Assembly: GCF_040545475.1 (NCBI RefSeq)
Contig: NZ_JBEPMA010000002.1
Span: 210,408-274,407 of the forward strand
Reading direction: 5' to 3'
Length of the DNA: 64,000 bases
DNA from: Peptoniphilus_A olsenii
GTDB lineage: Bacteria > Bacillota > Clostridia > Tissierellales > Peptoniphilaceae
In this document: in pieces, positions 9,107-19,800 of the stretch
Numbering within the stretch: position 1 is the stretch's first letter
Layout: every line of letters starts with the position of its first letter
Notes under the pieces: model-generated
The model's input: the letters and a program-made list of their open reading frames with translations, nothing else
What the model was told of the DNA's origin: nothing
Database searches by the model: none
Program-made: the position numbers and the translations under genes

Positions 9107-9208
9107 CTAAATTCTCCAACAACACAAACAAGAAATATATTCTTCTCTTTCTTCAAGCTCTTCAATTTCAACTTCCGTCCAAAGTTTCACTTCATTAACT
9201 GATTTCAT
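9107..9208 (-). CDS. RiPP precursor peptide, 33 residues, Cys-rich C-terminus
   Basis: This short ORF has a strong ribosome binding site (AGAAAGGAGAACTTTT before ATG) and ends in TAG. Residues 1-23 are a very acidic amphipathic leader (Glu-rich, with EIEELEEREE), and the C-terminus is YISCLCCWRI, with Cys27, Cys29, Cys30 and Trp31. Such a small acidic leader plus Cys/aromatic core directly upstream of a radical SAM/SPASM gene is the hallmark of a RiPP substrate. It is the first gene after the operon promoter. Three closely spaced Cys could receive thioether links, or Cys/Trp could be cross-linked. I do not recognise a named family. A chance ORF is unlikely given the site and context. Confidence 0.8.
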   Translation of the reverse strand: MKSVNEVKLWTEVEIEELEEREEYISCLCCWRI

Positions 9209-9246
9209 AAAAGTTCTCCTTTCTAAATCTTAGTAAACAACGCAAA

Positions 9247-9262
9247 TACAACTTTTGTTGTA
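9247..9262. promoter_or_regulatory. Perfect palindrome downstream of the operon promoter
   Basis: TACAAC-TTTT-GTTGTA is a perfect 6-bp inverted repeat with a 4-bp centre, placed about where transcription of the precursor operon should start. It could be the binding site of the operon's own LuxR-type response regulator, or a short hairpin at the RNA 5' end. Confidence 0.4.
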
Positions 9263-9270
9263 CTGTCTTT

Positions 9271-9299
9271 ATAATATTATTTAATCTTATTTTTGTCAG
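9271..9299 (-). promoter_or_regulatory. Sigma-A promoter of the peptide operon
   Basis: On the minus strand, CTGACA (9294-9299) and TATTAT (9271-9276) are separated by exactly 17 bp. The expected transcript start is about 55 bases upstream of the precursor ATG. The rest of the 9209-9635 gap is AT-rich and shows no further supported gene. Confidence 0.65.
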
Positions 9300-9635
9300 C
9301 TTACTTTTGTCTTATTTTTCTATATTTACGATATTGAATAATTGATTCTTCTAAAAGTTTATTTCAAGGACAATTTTCTAATTCTGTTAAGTTTACGTAA
9401 TTTCGCAAAACTTTGAAATTTTATCATATATATTAATATCAATTGCAAAAATAAAATTACATATATGAAAATTAATGATCATTGCTGATTAATTTTAATT
9501 ATCTACTAATAGTTTTTTGATTTAAACTTGTTGTTATGTTTATACATTATTATATTAAGAATATTAATGTATAACCGATATTGCAAACTTATCAAAAAAA
9601 TAAAGGCAATCCTAAAACCTGCCCCCTATAATCTT

Positions 9636-10778
9636 TTACCTTTCTATGCTATTATCCTTTTTCTTCTTTTCATCCACTTTCATATCCCCTTTAGTCTTAA
9701 ATTCCTTTAATTTCCCTATTGTTGATGCTTTTGCTTTAGTATGCTCTTTAGCTTTTAATAACTTTGCAGAGTAAACTTTTAGACTTGTGTATTCCTTATT
9801 ATCCTTTCCTATACTTTTCTTTTCTTTGCCAAATAGGTGTACAAAATCTCCTTTTTTCAAATTTTTTACTTGATTGATTTTGTCATTATAGGCGTAGCAG
9901 TTGATGAATTTTGCATTTCCTTCCTTGTCATTTTCAGCAATAGAAAAGGAGGCTACTTTAAAGTCCCTCCCATCTTTTGATTTTAAATCTTTAATTTCTA
10001 TATCAGTTGCTATATTTCCATCTATATTTAATGTATCCTTTTCTTTATTATCTATATCTTTCATTGCTTTATCTCCTCGTTCTTGATTAACTTCTAAGTT
10101 TTCTTTTAACTCTTCTTCGTCTATATATTCAATAAACTTTTCATCAATAAGGCCCATAACTGAATCATTCATATAATTATCATAGGCATTATTAAGAACA
10201 TTTTCATTTTCTACTCCTGTTTCAAGGGATATAATACCTTTTACAAATTCTTTATGATTATATTCTGCTAAAAAATCTATTGTATTTTTCATGCTTTCAA
10301 AATTTGTATTTTCCATATTTGCTATTGTTCTTATATCACTTGCGTATCTAACAGAATCCCATTCATACTTTCCACTTTCTTTATTAAACTCTACTCCTGT
10401 GGCTAAAATAAATTGATTTCCGTCAAATAAGGTAGCTTGATTATCTTTCACATCCAATACCATAGTGTCTCCAAATTCAGTTTCAATTACATTTCCCTTT
10501 TTTATATTCATTTTTATTCCTCCATTTCTATTTTTTTCTTTCTTATCTGTTAAATCTTTTATTTCTTCTTCCTTTCCATCACTAATAATAAATTGTTTTA
10601 TTTCTTCAACTGTTGGATCATCGATTGTAGTCTGAATAAATTCAACTAATTTATCTTCTGAAGTGGCAAAATTTTTAATTCCATATTCAACTATATTGTT
10701 GATTATTCTCTGAGTATTACCATCAAAAGAAAAATTTTCTCGAATAAATTCATTAAATCTATCTCTATCAAATTCCAT
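9636..10778 (-). CDS. ICE protein with C-terminal SSB-like OB fold
   Basis: A 380-residue protein of several parts. The N-terminal 50 residues are a small helical module; the middle (about 90-230) is acidic and unrecognised; residues about 250-345 read like a single-stranded DNA-binding OB fold (LNIDGNIATDIEIKDL, then FINCYAYNDK and KKGDFVHLFG). The tail is lysine-rich. It lies 33 bp downstream of the giant helicase gene with a GAGGAAAA site, so it is probably co-transcribed and may coat or pass on the transferred strand. Its OB part resembles the shorter SSB at 36.5-36.8 kb, so the element carries two such proteins. Confidence 0.65.
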   Translation of the reverse strand: MEFDRDRFNEFIRENFSFDGNTQRIINNIVEYGIKNFATSEDKLVEFIQTTIDDPTVEEIKQFIISDGKEEEIKDLTDKKEKNRNGGIKMNIKKGNVIETEFGDTMVLDVKDNQATLFDGNQFILATGVEFNKESGKYEWDSVRYASDIRTIANMENTNFESMKNTIDFLAEYNHKEFVKGIISLETGVENENVLNNAYDNYMNDSVMGLIDEKFIEYIDEEELKENLEVNQERGDKAMKDIDNKEKDTLNIDGNIATDIEIKDLKSKDGRDFKVASFSIAENDKEGNAKFINCYAYNDKINQVKNLKKGDFVHLFGKEKKSIGKDNKEYTSLKVYSAKLLKAKEHTKAKASTIGKLKEFKTKGDMKVDEKKKKDNSIER

Positions 10779-10811
10779 ATTCTTTTTCCTCTAATAATCT
10801 CATTTAAAGCT

Positions 10812-13800
10812 TTATCTGCCACATGGTTCACTATTATTTATTTCTTTTATATTATTATTTACTGCTAAATTCCCCTTATATTCCTTTAATTTATCCATAA
10901 TAGATGTTTTTTCTTTCCTTTCAAAATCTCCTATTTCCTGCACTTTACTATCTCTAAAGTCAGCATCATTTCTATCTATTATTCCATCTAAATCCATATC
11001 TTTAGATAATGGATCATAGAAGTTTCCATCATCATCTATTTCAAGTCCCATTACTTCTCTCAGTTTTTCTTCATTTACTGATACAAGCTCACTAAAATTC
11101 CAAAAGCCAATAGATGTCTTTAGCTGTACTAGCTCTTTTAAATCACTTGCATCTAAGGGATCATAGGTGTATTGAAAGCTGTCAATTAGGTTCTTATCTA
11201 CATAGGTGTTCATCTTGTAATTTATTAAATCTAAACTTACTTGTATTTCATGTTTTTCATCTGGTGTAGTTGTATAAGCTATTCCTATATCTGTTAAGTC
11301 AGGAAATATAGTATCAAAGTCCTCTAACCTGTTTTCTTCATCATATTCTCTGTTAAGGAAGTCTATCAATTCTTCCTTTACTTCTTCTAGTAATGGATTA
11401 TCTTGGCTTATATCTTCACTTTTTCCCATATCTAGTAAATTATTTACTTCTGCAAGTCTTAGTGTCTTATCCTTTAAAAGTTCAGCTTGTGGAAATGTCT
11501 TTTGTATTTCAATTTTGGCTGTTTGAAATTGCTCTTCTGTATCTTTTAGTTTTGAAATTGTATTTTCTAATCTTTCTGGTAATTTATCTAATACATTATC
11601 CATTCTTGTTATATTACCTATTTCATCTGTTCCAAACTCTCCTCTATATTCTCCCTTACCTTTTAATATAAAGTTATATTTATTGAAAAAAGAATCATAT
11701 TTTATGGATAAATCAAAATTTCTATATTCACCTATTTTTTCTCCATCTTTATCCATTTCCCTATATATTTTAACTCCCTTAATTTTGTTCAACAAAAACT
11801 CTCCAGCTATTTTCTTATCTATATACTTCTTTCCGTCAATAATTAGAGAGGTAAATTTATTATCTTCTTTTAAATTTTTATCTACTTCTCTATAGGGCTC
11901 AACATTTTTAATATCTTCCTTTAAGTTCTCTATCCTTTCTTTTAATCTTTCTATTTCCTTTGGATAAAATTTAACTACTTTATCTTCCAGCTTGTAAAGA
12001 TTTGATTTAAAATTGGACTCTAGCATTTTAAGTTTAGAAACTTCAACATCAAGGTCCATCTTCTCCTTTATTAATGGATTTCCTGTTGCAAGAGCTTTGA
12101 TTTCGGCATAGTTTAATGTGGCTTCGTCTACATCTTCTGCAACTCTTACAGGAGTCTTTGAAGTCATAATTTGGGAAATATATTTTTGTTTATTCTCTAA
12201 GGTTTGGAATAGGTAGGCATCAAAAGTATTTTCTGTTACATATCTAAATATATGGACTTCCTTATTCTCATTTCCCTGCCTCACAATCCTGCCTGCTCTT
12301 TGAGAAAGATCAGCAGGTCTCCATGGTATATCAAGATCGTGAATTGCAATTAGTTTGTCTTGGGCATTAGTACCTGCTCCCATTTTCTGTGTTGAACCAA
12401 GTAAGACTCTTATTTCTCCCTTTCTTACCTTATCAAAGATAGCGTCTTTTTCCATATTGTTTTTTGCCTTATGAATAAATTCTATTTCATTTTCAGGTAC
12501 TCCCATTTCTATAAGTTTTGTTTTAATATCATCATAGATATTAAAATCACTACTTGGTGTAGACATATCACAAAATATTAATTGAGCAGATTTTTTATCT
12601 TTATATTTATCCCAAATGCTAAATACATTTTTTATACAGGTATTTACCTTACTATTAGGATCATCAGGAAGTAAAGGATTGATTAATCTTTGATCTAACG
12701 CCATCTTCTTCCCATCATTTGTTATTAATAGCATATTATCAACACTTGAATCTACCTGCTTATCACGAACCTTATCTGCTCTCTCGGAAAAAGTTTCAAG
12801 AATTTCTTTTTGTTCTTCGGTAGGCTTTGTTTTTATAGTTTCATAATGGGCAATTGGTGTAGGAAGATTTAAAACATCAGCTGTTTTAATATCCATAAAT
12901 CCTTTTACAGTATTCATAAGTTCAGGAAGATTATAAAATTTTGCAAATCTGGTTTTACTCCTATAACCATTACCCTCAGGATTTAATTCTATTGCCGTTA
13001 TTGTTTCTCCAAAAGTAGACGCCCAAGAATCGAAATGTTGCAATTTCATCTTTTTTAATTCATCATACTGTAAATATCTCTGCATGGTATAAAGTTCAGC
13101 CATACTGTTGCTTACTGGTGTACCTGTGGCAAATACTAATCCTTTATTATTAGTTATTTCATCCATATAGCGACATTTCATAAGCATATCTGATGATTTT
13201 TGTGAATCTGTAGAAGTAATTCCTGCTACATTCCTCATTTTAGAAAATAGATAGAGGTTTTTGTAGGCATGGGCTTCATCTATAAATAACTTATCTACTC
13301 CCAGTTCCTCAAAGGTTACAACGTCATCTTTCTTATAATCAGCATTTAGTTTTTCTAACTTTGTCTCTAATTTTTTCTTTGTTTTTTCTAATTGCTTTAC
13401 AGTAAATCTTTGATCCCTTTCTCTTTTATATTCATCTATATAGTCAATTATTTCATCAATTTGACCTTGCAATTCATATTCTTGTCTTTCTTTTGATATA
13501 GGAATTTTTTCAAATTGACTGTGCCCTATAATAACAGCATCAAAACTTCCTGTAGCAATACGACTACAAAATCTTTTTCGTCTATCGGGTGTGAAGTCTT
13601 TTTCTGTGGCACATAATACATTAGCTCCTGGATAGAGTTCATTAAATTCTCTTCCAAATTGCTCTACGATGTGGTTAGGAACAACAAACATTGACTTATT
13701 ACTCATTCCAAGTCTTTTTGACTCCATGGCTATACCTATCATTTCAAAGGTTTTTCCTGCTCCTACTTCATGGGCAAGTAAAGTATTTCCACCAAACAAA

Positions 13801-16800
13801 CCTCTTGCTATGGCATCTTTTTGATGTGCTCTTAATTCTATTTCAGGATTCATTCCTTCAAAAGTAAGATTAGATCCATCATATTCCCTTTGTCTTATGG
13901 AATTGAATCTTTCGTTATAATCTTCTACTAATCTATTTCTTCTTTCCACATCATCAAATATCCAGCTTTTAAATTCTTCTTTTATCATCTCTTGCTTACT
14001 TCTTGCAAGCATTGTTTCTTTTTGATTAAGCACAGATTTTTTCTTTCCATCACTGTCTTCTACTTGGTCAAATACCTTAGTATCTCTTAAATTTAAAGTA
14101 TCTTCTATCAATTTGTAGGCATTTACCCTATTTGTACCATAGGTAAAAGAAGCAAGGTCATTGTCCCTATCAGAGCTTTTTCCTTCAACTCTATATTCTC
14201 CTGTAAAGTCAGAATACTTAATATCTATATTCCACCTTGATGAAACTGGTGTTTTCAACAAATCAAACATAAATTTTTTGTAATCTTGTTCCGGTATCCA
14301 TGTTGCACCCATTCTAACTGTAATCTCACTTGCATCTAGTGCTTTAGGCATTACTTCCACTAGCTTTGCTTTTTGAAAATGTAACTCTTCTAATTCTTTT
14401 TTTAAGAGTTTACTATCCTCTAGATTTTCTTCCTTTCCTAACTCTTTTTCGATGTTTTTAATATAAGAGTCTACAACTTCAATTTTATCTCTTATATTTC
14501 CTGACAAGTATTCATCAGCACTTACGTAAGGTCTTGAAAAATCTCCTAGATCCTTAGCAGACTTAAATGGATTTATATCATTAGGTTCAAAGGAATCTAA
14601 ATTTAAAAATATTTCTCCCTTTAATTCTTCTATTAATTTATCTCTTGTTTTTCCTGTCAATTCTTCCATATAATCAAAATTTATTTTACCTTTTTGACTA
14701 ATAGAGAGTACCAGAGCATCTATTGCCCTATCTGTATGATCTATTATTACAGCTTTTTTTATAGTTCTCTTGTTAAAGATATCAGATTTTCCTATAAAGT
14801 TGCCTTCTTTATCTAATTTCTCCAAAGTTGAAATTAAAGAAAAATTGGCATCTTCTCTAAATAACTTTTTATTGGTTTTTGAATTTAGTCTTCCATGTTT
14901 GCTATTGAAATCATCGTAGAACTTATTTAGATTTTCTTGTTCTTTTTTTATCTCTTCATCTGAATAGTCTTCTTTTTGATAGGTTATAACTTTCCTTAGA
15001 CTTTCATTTAATCTTAAATATTCTTTTACCTTATCTTTATCCTTTTGGTTTAAGGATATTCTTTGCATAATTGAATTTTCTCTAAAATATATTTCATCAT
15101 CCACTAAAGCAAAAGAATAGTTTTTAACACTATCATCAGCTGGTATTGTTTCTTCTCCTAAATCATCATTTATTTGAGCTTCTTCATACCTACCTTGGAT
15201 ATTTTTAATGGCTTTTTTTAGTCCTTCTTCTAAAGAAATATCTTTATTTTCAATACATGCAAGGCTTGTCCCAAATCTTGACGGTATTTCTTCCATAGTC
15301 CCTATTACCATCTGAGGATTATCTACAAAGTATCTATTATATATTAATCCTTTTGCATCTTTGTCTAGCTTTATCCAGTCTTCATCTATCTTTAATAGTC
15401 TATCTCTCTTTTTTAAAAAGATTATATCTGAAGTTACTTCTGTTCCAGCTACCCCTTTAAATGTAGTATTTGGTAGTCTTATTGCTCCTAAGAACTCTGC
15501 TCTTTCCGATATATATCTTCTAACATCTTCACTTTTTTTATCCATTGTTCCTGAAGATGTTATAAAAGCAATTATGCCTCCATCCCTAACCTTATCTAAA
15601 GTTTTAGCAAAAAAATAATCGTGAATTAGAAAGTTATTTCTTTCATACTCACGATCTGCTACTTTAAATTCTCCAAAAGGAATATTTCCTATGGCTACAT
15701 CAAATAGGTTATTAGAAAAATTGGTTTCTTCAAATCCTTTTATTTGTATATTGGAATTAGGGTAAAGTTCTTTGGCAATTTGTCCACTAATGCTATCTAA
15801 TTCAACTCCATAAAAGTTTGACTCTTTCATTTCTTCAGGTAGATTTCCTATAAATCTCCCTGTCCCAGCACTTGGTTCTAATATATTTCCTTTTTCAAAG
15901 CCAAGATTAGAAAGATTTTCATAGATAGCGTCTATAACTACTTTCGGCGTATAAAAAGCTGTTAGGGTTGATCCTCTTGCCCTATTATATTCTTCCCCAG
16001 TTAGATTTTCTTTTAAAAAATTTCTTGCATCAAGCCATTGACCTTCCTTTTCTTCATCAAATACATCGGAAAGTCCTCCCCAGCCAATATATTTTGCCAA
16101 AATTTCCTGTTCATCTTTTCTTGCACTTCTATTTTCTTTTTCTAAAGCCTTTAAGACATTTATAGCTTCAATGTTGTTTTTTAATCTCTGTGAAGGTGGT
16201 AGGTTTTCTTCTTCATTAATAATTTTATAGTTTTCTAAAGAAACTTCAGAAATCCCTTCTATATTTTCTCTATCAGTCCTTATTAAATTATTATTTTCTT
16301 TCCATTCCTTATATTCTTCTAACTTCTTATCAATAGTTTCTTTTCTATGAGTGGTTAATTTCAATGAATTACCATCTCCGTCAATTTTGTCGATTCCTTT
16401 GAGGTAAGAAAAAGGTAGAGTAAATTCCCTATAATTTTTTGGATTAGACGAACTATATACTAAAAATTCTTCCTTTTCATTATCAACTCTTACTATAAAC
16501 TGATCAGCAACAAGAGAAGATTTATTATTTATTACATCAAGGCTTTTATGTAAAAGCCCTGAATTGTCTTTTTTAACTTTTTCTTCGTTATTATTGTCAA
16601 TATCTTCAAATCTAATTTGTTCTACTAGTTCCTCTTTATCGATAGATTGTTTTTTACTTAATATATCTTTTTCACTAGATTTATATTCTTCTAAATCTTC
16701 CTTTCTTACAAAAATATTAGAAACTGGTCTTTCTCTACTATATATTACTTCAGTAATACCACTCTTATCTATTGTACTTAAAGCTAATCTACCCATTCCA

Positions 16801-19800
16801 GCTTCATTAAATTCATTTTCTTTAATTAAATATTCCTTATTTCTAAATTGAACTGGTAATCCTAAAAGACTATAATCTTCTATTTCTAACGGAATTAATT
16901 CCTCTTTTTTTATAACTTCCAAATCAAGATCTTTGTAGTCATTAAAAAGAATTATTTCGTTTCCGGTAATAAAACCATTCATTAGTCCTGTGCTATCTTC
17001 TAATTCTATAGTTTTAGGACTTGTAGCATCGTTAATGGCGATTATAGTGTATTCTTTTCCTTTGTATCTAATACTCATACCTTCTTTAAATGGATTTTCT
17101 TCTTGCCTTGTTCTATCATTTTCTATTTGCTGATTTAAATATCCATTTAAAAGTACTTCTCTATGTTTGTCATCAAGTAAATAAGGTAAGTTACTTAATA
17201 TGTCCTTATAACTTTTATATTTTATAGCTTGATTAGAATTTAAAATATATCCATTGTATCGTAAATTTTGTCTTAGAGTTTTTTCTTTTATATCTAAGAT
17301 TAGCTCTACATCAAAGCCTTCTTTTCCATCGATTGTCTCCTTAATACTATCTGGGATTTTTAATAGTCCTTCTTCTATTTTCTTTGATAGTAGTAAGTAT
17401 TCTTCATTTTGAGGATCAAAATAGTATTCTCTTTTTTCTTTGATATCCTTATCTATTAACTTGGAAAGAACTTCTTTTTTATCTCTTATTTCTTCAATTT
17501 TTGATTTTTCTTCTTGCGATAAATTTATATTAAAAGTAATTTTATTTTCTTCATTTATATGTGCTAAATTTTGATATGCACCACTGATTTCAAGATTTTT
17601 ATTAAAAACATATATATCATTATAATAATCCGGAAATTGCTGATTAAAACTTTGAACATCTATATCATAGCCTTTCTCAAATTTTGTAACTTTATCATCA
17701 GCAATTTCAAATAATCCTTCTCTTTCCAATTCTAATACATCATTTAAATTTGTAAGGTTTACTTCTTTCATTTTGACAGTAATTTCATCAAACAAACTGT
17801 CTATTTTTCTGCTATCCTCAAAAGATTTCCCTTTATATAAATTGTAGATCTTTCCTTGTGAGTTTTCCTTTCTTGGATAAACTCTAATTCCTGTTTCTTC
17901 TAGTTCTATATCCTTTGTTTTCTCTTTATCTACTAAAGCATAATAATATCCTACTTTTACTGCTAATTTATCTTCTACAATCTCTTTTGTTAATTTTTCT
18001 TCTACTTCATTTCTTAATACTTCTAAAGCTTTTAAATCGCTTCCTTTAAAGGAATGTGAAAATAGTTTTAAGTCCTTATCAAAATAGGCATCATATGAAT
18101 AATATGTTATTGGATTATGGTTATTATCATATCCACTGGAAATATCTTTTATTTTTAAATATTTATTATCCTCTGTTCTAACTATATCTCCCACTTTTAT
18201 AGAGAGTATCTCCTTATCATCTTCTATATTGTTTTCAAGTGAATTATATAAATACTGTCTATATCTATTTTGGGTTCTAAGACTTAATTCTTTAACCTTA
18301 TCTATTGACTTCATATCATCTGGAAGATTTCCTTGCTTATCGGCAACTTCTCTCATGATTTTTGCATATTCTCTTTGGAATACAGAGTTAAAACTTGCTA
18401 AGGTATTATTTCCTAAGTTTTCTCTTGCCTTGATAATTTCATTTTCTAAAACTTTATCCTTAACTAATACATCAAAAATTCTATCTTCAATTTGATTTAT
18501 TGAAATTATTTTTTCATCTATCTTATTTTCTTCTATAGTTTGATTAAGTTCTATCTGACTTTTTCCTATTTGTTCATAAAGAAATTCAAAGTCTCTTTGG
18601 TTGATCTCATTTCCATCACCTATGTCTATCTTATAGTGATCAACTATTTTCCCATCTACTATATGGTTAAAATAGAATTTGGAATACCCCTCCCACTTAT
18701 CAGTCATCTGCCCATATTCATCTTCTCCTAAGGTCTTATTATGAAGTCTTATCTTTTCATCTATTTCCCTTATTTCATCTAATAATTCTTTAGTCAGCCT
18801 TTGTCCTGCATAATCTTTTTCTATTAGACTTGAACCCTCATTAAACTCAATTATCCAATAATCATCTTTTATATGGCTATCTAAATCAAAACCTATATTC
18901 TCTTTATTTTTATTAGTATAAAATTCCTTAAATTCTTCAAAACCATTTACTATATCATCATCTATAACTTCTTTGTTAGAATTAATTATAATATTTGGAA
19001 TATCATCATATCGACTTTGACTTTCTAAAAGGTAATATTCTCTTCCTTCTATTTCTTCCTTTTCTTTAATATAAAAAGTGTCATATATTCCCTCAAGAAT
19101 AATTCCATCGTCTAACTGGTCTAAGGGTATATCTAATTGTTTTTCAAAGGCTATGGAATATATTTCTTCTTTTAAAAAGTTTGGTATAAATTCATCATAA
19201 ATGATAAGTTTTCCATCATCACCTATACTTGCTACGGACTGTCCTTGATAATAATATATAGAACTATTATTTGTTCTTTCTATATATACATCATTATCAG
19301 TTGGAGGCAAATCATCTTGATAATTTATATACTCCTGGCTTTCTTTTTCTGTTTTATTTATTTCCTGATCTGTTTTTTTCTCCCTATTTTCTTCAAAACT
19401 TTCCTCATCTATATATCTATTCTTTTTAATAAGGTCATTAATTCTTCTTGCAACATTAGACCAAGATAGTAGTATTTCTTTTGCATTACCTTTATTATAT
19501 TTTATTCCCTTCGCATCGTGCCACTCACCACTTTCTCTTGCAGCAGATAGTGCATGAGAACTTCCACCTACGCCATATTCATTTTTCAAGAAATCTGCTT
19601 GTTCTTTTAAATCATGCTTTTCAGTAAAAAATTCATATATTCTTTTCTTTCCATCAGAAAACCCGCTTCCTCTTTTTAGGCTTTCATCTATTTCATCTTG
19701 TGTTATAAAACTCTGAATAGGTGCAATATCCTTTAAATTTGACCTATATAATTTTCTTTCTATTTCTAAATCATTGATATCATTATAGATTCTAGATAAT

